From: Anagrus nilaparvatae
Lineage: Eukaryota > Arthropoda > Insecta > Hymenoptera > Mymaridae
NCBI GenBank assembly: GCA_022575985.1
Contig: JAKSXM010000103.1
Location: 186,001-250,000 of the forward strand
Reading direction: 5' to 3'
DNA length: 64,000 nt
Shown here: piece by piece, positions 12,806 to 25,594 of the stretch
Numbering within the stretch: the stretch's first letter is position 1
How the letters are laid out: each line of letters opens with the position of its first letter
The notes under the pieces: model-generated
The model's input: only the letters and a program-made list of their open reading frames with translations
The model's database searches: none
What the model was told of the DNA's origin: nothing
Made by a program: the position numbers and the translations under genes

Positions 12806-14617
12806 ACGTATTGTATAGTTTAAAAATGAATGGTATAAAAACTATACCATTTTATGGAACCCGTTATTAGAAACTTATGAATTTGATATAAGAATGCTTG
12901 TCTTAACTCCCCAGATTTTTACCGGATTTTTCAGTTATTAATTTTTTAATGATAAAAAATTTTAGTAAATTGTTCAAGAATTTCGGGTTCTTCATTCGTA
13001 CCGTAGTAAAGAAAAATTGATCAAGACTTTTTTAGATAATATTATATTTACCGAATTTTCCGATTTCTAGGTCCGTGATTTAAATTTAATCAAAAGATTG
13101 ATTTAAAGTTTCAGAAATTTGAATTTTAGTTTAGTCTAAATCCCCAAGTACCGCAGCTAAAAATAATTAACAAAAATTTTTTAAAGTAAACATATTTTTA
13201 CCGAATTTTACGGTTTCGGGATCCATTTTTTTCAAAATTTGGCCGAGACATCCGGTTTAAGAATGATCTAACATCCTAAGTACCGCAGTCTAAAATAATC
13301 TATTAAAATTTTAAATATTAATATGTTTACCGAATTTCACGGTTGTTAGGTTATTGATTCAGAATTTGGTAATTTGTCCAAGAATTTCGGGTTCTTAATT
13401 CGTACCGTAGTCAAAAAAAAATTTATCAAAACTTTTTCAGATAATTTTATTTTTACCGAATTTTACGGTTTCGTGATCTATTATTTTAAAACTTTGACTA
13501 GAAATTCGGATTAAGCCTGATCTAAGACTCTAAGTACTGCAGTAAAAAATAATCCATTAAAATTTTAAAAAATAATATTTTTACCGAATTTTACGGTTGT
13601 TAGGCAAACGATTTAGAATTTGGTAAATTGTCCAAGAATTTCAGGTTTTTCATTCGCACCGTAGTCAAGAAAAAGTTTATCAAAACTTTATCAAAAGTTT
13701 ACCAAAACTTTTTCAGAAAAAATAATTTAACCGAATTTTACGGCTTCTAGGTCCATCCTTTAAAATTTGATCACTTTTTTGAGAAATTTGAATTTAATTT
13801 AATCTAACTCCTCAAGTACCGCAGTAAAAAATAATTAACAAAAAATATTTAAAATAAATATATTCATACAGAATTTTAAGGTTTCGGGATCCATTTTTTT
13901 CAAAATTTGGCCGAGACATCCGGTTTTAGGATAATCCAAGACCCTAGGTACCGTAGTCAAAAATATTCCATTAAAATTGTAAAAAATAATATTTTTACCG
14001 TATTTTACGGTTTTGGGTTACATTAATTCAATTTTGGCTGAGGAATTCGGGATCAGCATAATTCGTAACCCCGAAAGCCATGTAACAAAAAAATTTTTTT
14101 TAAGTTTTAAAAATCATACTTTTTTACCGAATTTTGCGGTTTCAGGGTCATTGGTTCCGATTTTTAAATTTTTATTATTAAATTTGAGCTTAGCGCACCC
14201 AAAAAACCCCGTAAATACATCCAAAAATAATTTTTTAACTTTTTTTAAAAAATAAAAATTTTTCTTGTTTTGAATCAAGAAATTGTATCACACATATTTT
14301 CTAATACCTGATTCCTAGTTTGAAAACCAGAAATCAATAAATTTATGTTTTATAAAACAGAAACGACTTATTTCTAGTTTTCATTCAAGGAATATATTTT
14401 GCTTTTCTTTTCGAACATTTAATTTCTTGTTTTAAAACCAAGAAATAAGCCGTTTCTATATCGTAACACAGAAATTGCTTCTTTTCTAGTTTTAAACCAA
14501 GAAATAATCCGTTTCTATATCGTAACACAGAAATATAGTAATTTCCAGTTTCTAACACGGAAATAGACCTTATTTCCAGGTTAGTCCTCCAAAATTCCTG
14601 TGTCGATGCGGAGTGGG
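12806..14617 (-). repeat. Right inverted arm of the foldback element
   Basis: This is the reverse complement of the left arm but about 0.7 kb longer. It carries about nine copies of the roughly 130-bp unit with TTTTTACCGAATTTTACGG, against about five on the left. It also has a small outer duplication of the GAAACGGCTTATTTCTTGG segment near 14440-14530. The 80-codon partner reading frame is at 14013-14255 on the plus strand, differing from the left one at two residues. Confidence 0.88.
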
Positions 14618-15716
14618 TAGGTTAAAATTTTTATAAAACAAGTTTACTTATAATGAAAAAATATGTAAAATAAAGAAAAACCTTAACAAATACAGTCCAA
14701 AAGGCCTGAGAAATAAAAAAACAAGATATAAAAATATAAATAGGTAACAAAAATATTGTATTTTTAGAATCTTTGGATCTACTTGCTTGAAACCATTTGA
14801 ATTGGTTAAAATTTTTATAAACCAAGTTTACTAATAATAAGAGAATATTCTATGTAGAGGAAAACTAAAACCAATACGGCCCACCAGGCCAGAGTAATTA
14901 AAAAGCAAGATATAAATAAATTAAATAAGTATTAAAATTATTGTATATTTAGAAAAGGTGGATCCACTTTCATGAAACCATTTAAATTGGTTAAAATTCT
15001 TATAAACCAAGTTTACTTATAATAGAAAAATATATAAAATAGAGAAAAACTTAAACAAATACAGTCCAAAAGGCCTGAGAAATAAAAAAACATAATATAA
15101 AAAATTTAAATAGGTATCAAAATTATTGTATTTTTATAAACGTTGGATCCACTTGCATGAAACCATTTGAATAGGTTAAAATTTTTATAAAACAAGTTTA
15201 CTTATAATGAAAAAATATGTAAAATAGAGAAAAACCTTAACAAATACAGTCCAAAAGGCCTGAGAAATAAAAAAACAATATATAAAAATATAAATAGGTA
15301 TCAAAAATATTGTATTTTTAGAATCTTTGGATCTACTTGCTTGAAACCATTTGAATTGGTTAAAATTTTTTATAAACCAAATTTACTAATAATGAGAGAA
15401 TATTCTACGTAGAGAAAAACTTAAACAAATACGGCCCTTCAGGCCAGCGTAATTAAAAAACAAGATATAAATAAATTAAATAAGTATTAAAATTATTGTA
15501 TATTTAGAAAAGGTGGATCCACTTTCATGAAACCATTTGAATAGGTTAAAATTTTTATAAAACAAGTTTACTTATAATGAAAAAATATGTAAAATAGAGA
15601 AAAACCTTAACAAATACAGTCCAAAAGGCCTGAGAAATAAAAAAACAAGATATAAAAATATAAATAGGTATCAAAAATATTGTATTTTTAGAATCTTTGG
15701 ATGTACTTGCTTTAAA

Positions 15717-17586
15717 CCATTTGAATTGGTTAAAATTCTTATAAACCAAGTTTACTTATAATAGAAAAATATATAAAATAGAGAAAAACTTAAACAAATA
15801 CAGTCCAAAAGGCCTGAGAAATAAAAAAAGATAATATAAAAAATTTAAATAGGTATCAAAATGATTGTATTTTTATAAACGTTGGATCCACTTGCATGAA
15901 ACCATTTGAATAGGTTATAAAACAAGTTTACTTATAATGAAAAAATATGTAAAATAGAGAAAAACCTAAACAAATACAGTCAAAAAGGCCTGAGAAATAA
16001 AAAAACAAGATATAAAAAATTTAATTAGGTATCAAAATTATTGTATTTTTATAAACAGTGGATCTACTTGCATAAAACCATTTGAATTGGTTAAAATTTT
16101 TATAAACCAATTTTACTAATAATGAGAGAATATTCTACGTAGAGAAAAACTTAAACAAATACGGCCCTTCAGGCCAGCGTAATTAAAAAACAAGATATAA
16201 ATAAATTAAATAAGTATTAAAATTATTGTATATTTAGAAAAGGTGGATCCACTTTCATGAAACCATTTAAATTGGTTAAAATTCTTATAAACCAAGTTTA
16301 CTTATAATAGAAAAATATATAAAATAGAGAAAAACTTAAACAAATACAGTCCAAAAGGCCTGAGAAATAAATAAACATAATATAAAAAATTTAATTAGGT
16401 ATCAAAATTATTGTATTTTTATAAACGTTGGATCTACTTGCATAAAACCATTTGAATTGGTTAAAATTTTTACAAACCAATTTTACAAATAATGAGAGAA
16501 TATTCTACGTAGAGAAGAACTTAAACAAATACGGCCCTTTAGGCCAGCGTAATTAAAAAACAAGATATAAATAAATTAAATAAGTATTAAAATTATTGTA
16601 TATTTAGAAAAGGTGGATCCACTTTCATGAAACCATTTGAATTTGTTAAAATTCTTATAAACCAAGTTTACTTATAATAGAAAAATATATAAAATAGAGA
16701 AAAACTTAAACAAATACAGTCCAAAAGGCCTGAGAAATAAAAAAACATAATATAAAAAATTTAAATAGGTATCAAAATTATTGTATTTTTATAAACGTTG
16801 GATCCACTTGCATGAAACCATTTGAATAGGTTAAAATTTTTATAAAACAAGTTTACTTATAATGAAAAAATATGTAAAATAGAGAAAAACCTTAACAAAT
16901 ACAGTCCAAAAGGCCTGAGAAATAAAAAAACAATATATAAAAATATAAATAGGTATCAAAAATATTGTATTTTTAGAATCTTTGGATCTACTTGCTTGAA
17001 ACCATTTGAATTGGTTAAAATTTTTATAAACCAAATTTACTAATAATGAGAGAATATTCTACGTAGAGAAAAACTTAAACAAATACGGCCCTTCAGGCCA
17101 GCGTAATTAAAAAACAAGATATAAATAAATTAAATAAGTATTAAAATTATTGTATATTTAGAAAAGGTGGATCCACTTTCATGAAACCATTTAAATTGGT
17201 TAAAATTCTTATAAACCAAGTTTACTTATAATAGAAAAATATATAAAATAGAGAAAAACTTAAACAAATACAGTCCAAAAGGCCTGAGAAATAAATAAAC
17301 ATAATATAAAAAATTTAATTAGGTATCAAAATTATTGTATTTTTATAAACGTTGGATCTACTTGCATAAAACCATTTGAATTGGTTAAAATTTTTACAAA
17401 CCAATTTTACAAATAATGAGAGAATATTCTACGTAGAGAAGAACTTAAACAAATACGGCCCTTTAGGCCAGCGTAATTAAAAAACAAGATATAAATAAAT
17501 TAAATAAGTATTAAAATTATTGTATATTTAGAAAAGGTGGATCCACTTTCATGAAACCATTTGAATTTGTTAAAATTCTTATAAAC
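15717..17586. repeat. 924-bp local satellite duplication (5 monomers)
   Basis: A distinctive variant, GAATTTGTTAAAATTC in place of the usual GAATTGGTT, occurs at about 16638 and again 924 bp later at about 17562. The flanking variants (GGCCCTTTAGGCC, AATAAATAAACATAATAT) repeat at the same offset. Five monomers have therefore been duplicated as a block. The boundaries given are approximate. Confidence 0.7.
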
Positions 17587-20500
17587 CAAGTTTACTTATA
17601 ATAGAAAAATATATAAAATAGAGAAAAACTTAAACAAATACAGTCCAAAAGGCCTGAGAAATAAAAAAACATAATATAAAAAATTTAAATAGGTATCAAA
17701 ATTATTGTATTTTTATAAACGTTGGATCCACTTGCATGAAACCATTTGAATAGGTTAAAATTTTTATAAAACAAGTTTACTTATAATGAAAAAATATGTA
17801 AAATAGAGAAAAACCTTAACAAATACAGTCCAAAAGGCCTGAGAAATAAAAAAACAATATATAAAAATATAAATAGGTATCAAAAATATTGTATTTTTAG
17901 AATCTTTGGATCTACTAGCTTGAATCCATTTGAATTGGTTAAAATTCTTATAAACCAAGTTTACTTATAATAGAAAAATATATAAAATAGAGAAAAACTT
18001 AAACAAATACAGTCCAAAAGGCCTGAGAAATAAAAAAAGATAATATAAAAAATTTAAATAGGTATCAAAATTATTGTATTTTTATAAACGTTGGATCCAC
18101 TTGCATAAAACCATTTGAATAGGTTAAAATTTTTATAAAACAAGTTTACTTATAATGAAAAAATATGTAAAATAGAGAAAAACCTAAACAAATACAGTCA
18201 AAAAGGCCTGAGAAATAAAAAAAGATAATATAAAAAATTTAAATAGGTATCAAAATTATTGTATTTTTATAAACGTTGGATCCACTTGCATGAAACCATT
18301 TGAATAGGTTAAAATTTTTATAAAACAAGTTTACTTATAATGAAAAAATATGTAAAATAGAGAAAAACCTAAACAAATACAGTCAAAAAGGCCTGAGAAA
18401 TAAAAAAACAAGATATAAAAAATTTAATTAGGTATCAAAATTATTGTATTTTTATAAACGTTGGATCTACTTGCATAAAACCATTTGAATTGGTTAAAAT
18501 TTTTATAAACCAATTTTACTAATAATGAGAGAATATTCTACGTAGAGAAAAACTTAAACAAATAAGGCCCTTCAGGCCAGCGTAATTAAAAAACAAGATA
18601 TAATTAAATTAAATAAGTATTAAAATTATTGTATATTTAGAAAAGGTGGATCCACTTTCATGAAACCATTTGAATAGGTTAAAATTTTTATAAAACAAGT
18701 TTACTTATAATGAAAAAATATGTAAAATAGAGAAAAACCTTAACAAATACAGTCCAAAAGGCCTGAGAAATAAAAAAACAAGATATAAAAATATAAATAG
18801 GTATTAAAAATATTGTATTTTTAGAATCTTTGGATCTACTTGCTTGAAACCATTTGAATTGGTTAAAATTTTTACAAACCAATTTTACAAATAATGAGAG
18901 AATATTCTACGTAGAGAAGAACTTAAACAAATACGGCCCTTCAGGCCAGCGTAATTAAAAAACAAGATATAAATAAATTAAATAAGTATTAAAATTATTG
19001 TATATTTAGAAAAGGTGGATCCACTTTCATGAAACCATTTGAATATAAATAAAAAAACAAGATATAAAAAATTTAATTAGGTATCAAAATTATTGTATTT
19101 TTATAAACGTTGGATCTACTTGCATAAAACCATTTGAATTGGTTAAAATTTTTATAAACCAATTTTACTAATAATGAGAGAATATTCTACGTAGAGAAAA
19201 ACTTAAACAAATACGGCCCTTCAGGCCAGCGTAATTAAAAAACAAGATATAAATAAATTAAATAAGTATTAAAATTATTGTATATTTAGAAAAGGTGGAT
19301 CCACTTTCATGAAACCATTTGAATAGGTTAAAATTTTTATAAAACAAGTTTACTTATAATGAAAAAATATGTAAAATAGAGAAAAACCTTAACAAATACA
19401 GTCCAAAAGGCCTGAGAAATAAAAAAACAAGATATAAAAATATAAATAGGTATCAAAAATATTGTATTTTTAGAATCTTTGGATCTACTTGCTTGAAACC
19501 ATTTGAATTGGTTAAAATTCTTATAAACCAAGTTTACTTATAATAGAAAAATATATAAAATAGAGAAAAACTTAAACAAATACAGTCCAAAAGGCCTGAG
19601 AAATAAAAAAAGATAATATAAAAAATTTAAATAGGTATCAAAATTATTGTATTTTTATAAACGTTGGATCCACTTGCATGAAACCATTTGAATAGGTTAA
19701 AATTTTTATAAAACAAGTTTACTTATAATGAAAAAATATGTAAAATAGAGAAAAACCTAAACAAATACAGTAAAAAGGCCTGAGAAATAAAAAAAGATAA
19801 TATAAAAAATTTAAATAGGTATCAAAATTATTGTATTTTTATAAACGTTGGATCCACTTGCATGAAACCATTTGAATAGGTTAAAATTTTTATAAAACAA
19901 GTTTACTTATAATGAAAAAATATGTAAAATAGAGAAAAACCTTAACAAATACAGTCCAAAAGGCCTGAGAAATAAAAAAACAATATATAAAAATATAAAT
20001 AGGTATCAAAAATATTGTATTTTTAGAATCTTTGGATCTACTTGCTTGAAACCATTTGAATTGGTTAAAATTTTTTATAAACCAAATTTACTAATAATGA
20101 GAGAATATTCTACGTAGAGAAAAACTTAAACAAATACGGCCCTTCAGGCCAGCGTAATTAAAAAACAAGATATAAATAAATTAAATAAGTATTAAAATTA
20201 TTGTATATTTAGAAAAGGTGGATCCACTTTCATGAAACCATTTGAATAGGTTAAAATTTTTATAAAACAAGTTTACTTATAATGAAAAAATATGTAAAAT
20301 AGAGAAAAACCTTAACAAATACAGTCCAAAAGGCCTGAGAAATAAAAAAACAAGATATAAAAATATAAATAGGTATCAAAAATATTGTATTTTTAGAATC
20401 TTTGGATGTACTTGCTTTAAACCATTTGAATTGGTTAAAATTCTTATAAACCAAGTTTACTTATAATAGAAAAATATATAAAATAGAGAAAAACTTAAAC

Positions 20501-23500
20501 AAATACAGTCCAAAAGGCCTGAGAAATAAAAAAAGATAATATAAAAAATTTAAATAGGTATCAAAATGATTGTATTTTTATAAACGTTGGATCCACTTGC
20601 ATGAAACCATTTGAATAGGTTATAAAACAAGTTTACTTATAATGAAAAAATATGTAAAATAGAGAAAAACCTAAACAAATACAGTCAAAAAGGCCTGAGA
20701 AATAAGAAAACAAGATATAAAAAATTTAATTAGGTATCAAAATTATTGTATTTTTATAAACAGTGGATCTACTTGCATAAAACCATTTGAATTGGTTAAA
20801 ATTTTTATAAACCAATTTTACTAATAATGAGAGAATATTCTACGTAGAGAAAAACTTAAACAAATACGGCCCTTCAGGCCAGCGTAATTAAAAAACAAGA
20901 TATAAATAAATTAAATAAGTATTAAAATTATTGTATATTTAGAAAAGGTGGATCCACTTTCATGAAACCATTTGAATAGGTTAAAATTTTTATAAAACAA
21001 GTTTACTTATAATGAAAAAATATGTAAAATAGAGAAAAACCTTAACAAATACAGTCCAAAAGGCCTGAGAAATAAAAAAACAAGATATAAAAATATAAAT
21101 AGGTAACAAAAATATTGTATTTTTAGAATCTTTGGATCTACTTGCTTGAAACCATTTGAATTGGTTAAAATTTTTATAAACCAAGTTTACTAATAATAAG
21201 AGAATATTCTATGTAGAGGAAAACTAAAACAAATACGGCCCACCAGGCCAGCGTAATTAAAAAGCAAGATATAAATAAATTAAATAAGTATTAAAATTAT
21301 TGTATATTTAGAAAAGGTGGATCCACTTTCATGAAACCATTTAAATTGGTTAAAATTCTTATAAACCAAGTTTACTTATAATAGAAAAATATATAAAATA
21401 GAGAAAAACTTAAACAAATACAGTCCAAAAGGCCTGAGAAATAAAAAAACATAATATAAAAAATTTAAATAGGTATCAAAATTATTGTATTTTTATAAAC
21501 GTTGGATCCACTTGCATGAAACCATTTGAATAGGTTAAAATTTTTATAAAACAAGTTTACTTATAATGAAAAAATATGTAAAATAGAGAAAAACCTTAAC
21601 AAATACAGTCCAAAAGGCCTGAGAAATAAAAAAACAATATATAAAAATATAAATAGGTATCAAAAATATTGTATTTTTAGAATCTTTGGATCTACTTGCT
21701 TGAAACCATTTGAATTGGTTAAAATTTTTATAAACCAAATTTACTAATAATGAGAGAATATTCTACGTAGAGAAAAACTTAAACAAATACGGCCCTTTAG
21801 GCCAGCGTAATTAAAAAACAAGATATAAATAAATTAAATAAGTATTAAAATTATTGTATATTTAGAAAAGGTGGATCCACTTTCATGAAACCATTTGAAT
21901 TGGTTAAAATTCTTATAAACCAAGTTTACTTATAATAGAAAAATATATAAAATAGAGAAAAACTTAAACAAATACAGTCCAAAAGGCCTGAGAAATAAAA
22001 AAACATAATATAAAAAATTTAAATAGGTATCAAAATTATTGTATTTTTATAAACGTTGGATCCACTTGCATGAAACCATTTGAATAGGTTAAAATTTTTA
22101 TAAAACAAGTTTACTTATAATGAAAAAATATGTAAAATAGAGAAAAACCTTAACAAATACAGTCCAAAAGGCCTGAGAAATAAAAAAACAATATATAAAA
22201 ATATAAATAGGTATCAAAAATATTGTATTTTTAGAATCTTTGGATCTACTTGCTTGAAACCATTTGAATTGGTTAAAATTCTTATAAACCAAGTTTACTT
22301 ATAATAGAAAAATATATAAAATAGAGAAAAACTTAAACAAATACAGTCCAAAAGGCCTGAGAAATAAAAAAAGATAATATAAAAAATTTAAATAGGTATC
22401 AAAATTATTGTATTTTTATAAACGTTGGATCCACTTGCATGAAACCATTTGAATAGGTTAAAATTTTTATAAAACAAGTTTACTTATAATGAAAAAATAT
22501 GTAAAATAGAGAAAAACCTTAACAAATACAGTCCAAAAGGCCTGAGAAATAAAAAAACAATATATAAAAATATAAATAGGTATCAAAAATATTGTATTTT
22601 TAGAATCTTTGGATCTACTTGCTTGAAACCATTTGAATTGGTTAAAATTCTTATAAACCAAGTTTACTTATAATAGAAAAATATATAAAATAGAGAAAAA
22701 CTTAAACAAATACAGTCCAAAAGGCCTGAGAAATAAAAAAAGATAATATAAAAAATTTAAATAGGTATCAAAATTATTGTATTTTTATAAACGTTGGATC
22801 CACTTGCATGAAACCATTTGAATAGGTTAAAATTTTTATAAAACAAGTTTACTTATAATGAAAAAATATGTAAAATAGAGAAAAACCTAAACAAATACAG
22901 TCAAAAAGGCCTGAGAAATAAAAAAAGATAATATAAAAAATTTAAATAGGTATCAAAATTATTGTATTTTTATAAACGTTGGATCCACTTGCATGAAACC
23001 ATTTGAATAGGTTAAAATTTTTATAAAACAAGTTTACTTATAATGAAAAAATATGTAAAATAGAGAAAAACCTAAACAAATACAGTCAAAAAGGCCTGAG
23101 AAATAAAAAAACAAGATATAAAAAATTTAATTAGATATCAAAATTATTGTATTTTTATAAACGTTGGATCTACTTGCATAAAACCATTTGAATTGGTTAA
23201 AATTTTTATAAACCAATTTTACTAATAATGAGAGAATATTCTACGTAGAGAAAAACTTAAACAAATACGGCCCTTCAGGCCAGCGTAATTAAAAAACAAG
23301 ATATAATTAAATTAAATAAGTATTAAAATTATTGTATATTTAGAAAAGGTGGATCCACTTTCATGAAATCATTTGAATAGGTTAAAATTTTTATAAAACA
23401 AGTTTACTTATAATGAAAAAATATGTAAGATAGAGAAAAACCTTAACAAATACAGTCCAAAAGGCCTGAGAAATAAAAAAACAAGATATGAAAATATAAA

Positions 23501-25594
23501 TAGGTATCAAAAATATTGTATTTTTAGAATCTTTGGATCTACTTGCTTGAAACCATTTGAATTGGTTAAAATTTTTACAAACCAATTTTACAAATAATGA
23601 GAGAATATTCTACGTAGAGAAGAACTTAAACAAATACGGCCCTTCAGGCCAGCGTAATTAAAAAACAAGATATAAATAAATTAAATAAGTATTAAAATTA
23701 TTGTATATTTAGAAAAGGTGGATCCACTTTCATGAAACCATTTGAATTGGTTAAAATTCTTATAAACCAAGTTTACTTATAATAGAAAAATATATAAAAT
23801 AGAGAAAAACTTAAACAAATTTAGTCCAAAAGGCTTGAGAAATAAAAAAACATAATATAAAAAATTTAAATAGGTATCAAAATTATTGTATTTTTATAAA
23901 CGTTGGATCCACTTGCATGAAACCATTTGAATAGGTTAAAATTTTTATAAAACAAGTTTACTTATAATGAAAAAATATGTAAAATAGAGAAAAACCTTAA
24001 CAAATACAGTCCAAAAGGCCTGAGAAATAAAAAAACAATATATAAAAATATAAATAGGTATCAAAAATATTGTATTTTTAGAATCTTTGGATCTACTTGC
24101 TTGAAACCATTTGAATTGGTTAAAATTTTTTATAAACCAAATTTACTAATAATGAGAGAATATTCTACGTAGAGAAAAACTTAAACAAATACGGCCCTTC
24201 AGGCCAGCGTAATTAAAAAACAAGATATAAATAAATTAAATAAGTATTAAAATTATTGTATATTTAGAAAAGGTGGATCCACTTTCATGAAACCATTTGA
24301 ATAGGTTAAAATTTTTATAAAACAAGTTTACTTATAATGAAAAAATATGTAAAATAGAGAAAAACCTTAACAAATACAGTCCAAAAGGCCTGAGAAATAA
24401 AAAAACAAGATATAAAAATATAAATAGGTATCAAAAATATTGTATTTTTAGAATCTTTGGATCTACTTGCTTGAAACCATTTGAATTGGTTAAAATTCTT
24501 ATAAACCAAGTTTACTTATAATAGAAAAATATATAAAATAGAGAAAAACTTAAACAAATACAGTCCAAAAGGCCTGAGAAATAAAAAAAGATAATATAAA
24601 AAATTTAAATAGGTATCAAAATTATTGTATTTTTATAAACGTTGGATCCACTTGCATGAAACCATTTGAATAGGTTAAAATTTTTATAAAACAAGTTTAC
24701 TTATAATGAAAAAATATGTAAAATAGAGAAAAACCTAAACAAATACAGTCAAAAAGGCCTGAGAAATAAAAAAACAAGATATAAAAAATTTAATTAGGTA
24801 TCAAAATTATTGTATTTTTATAAACGTTGGATCCACTTGCATGAAACCATTTGAATAGGTTAAAATTTTTATAAAACAAGTTTACTTATAATGAAAAAAT
24901 ATGTAAAATAGAGAAAAACCTAAACAAATACAGTCAAAAAGGCCTGAGAAATAAAAAAACAAGATATAAAAAATTTAATTAGGTATCAAAATTATTGTAT
25001 TTTTATAAACGTTGGATCTACTTGCATAAAACCATTTGAATTGGTTAAAATTTTTATAAACCAATTTTACTAATAATGAGAGAATATTCTACGTAGAGAA
25101 AAACTTAAACAAATACGGCCCTTCAGGCCAGCGTAATTAAAAAACAAGATATAAATAAATTAAATAAGTATTAAAATTATTGTATATTTAGAAAAGGTGG
25201 ATCCACTTTCATGAAACCATTTATATAGGTTAAAATTTTTATAAAACAAGTTTACTTATAATGAAAAAATATGTAAAATAGAGAAAAACCTTAACAAATA
25301 CAGTCCAAAAGGCCTGAGAAATAAAAAAACAAGATATAAAAATATAAATAGGTATCAAAAATATTGTATTTTTAGAATCTTTGGATCTACTTGCTTGAAA
25401 CCATTTGAATTGGTTAAAATTTTTACAAACCAATTTTACAAATAATGAGAGAATATTCTACGTAGAGAAGAACTTAAACAAATACGGCCCTTCAGGCCAG
25501 CGTAATTAAAAAACAAGATATAAATAAATTAAATAAGTATTAAAATTATTGTATATTTAGAAAAGGTGGATCCACTTTCATGAAACCATTTGAA

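Larger units (their letters stand above)
8361..14617. mobile_element. Foldback-type transposable element, 6257 bp, TA target duplication
   Basis: The element starts CCCACTCCGCATCGACACAG and ends with its exact reverse complement. About the first 88 bp match perfectly between the two ends, and the arms remain complementary far inward. The uninterrupted satellite reads GAATAGGTT; here it reads GAATA, then the element, then TAGGTT, so TA (8359-8360 and 14618-14619) is duplicated. The inside is organised symmetrically: arms carrying a repeated CCGTAAAATTCGGTAAAAA motif, two opposed arrays of about 55-bp repeats, and a central spacer. No transposase-like reading frame is present, so it appears non-autonomous. 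A TA duplication is characteristic of Tc1/mariner-type transposases, but the terminal sequence was not recognised, so the superfamily is uncertain. Confidence 0.93.
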
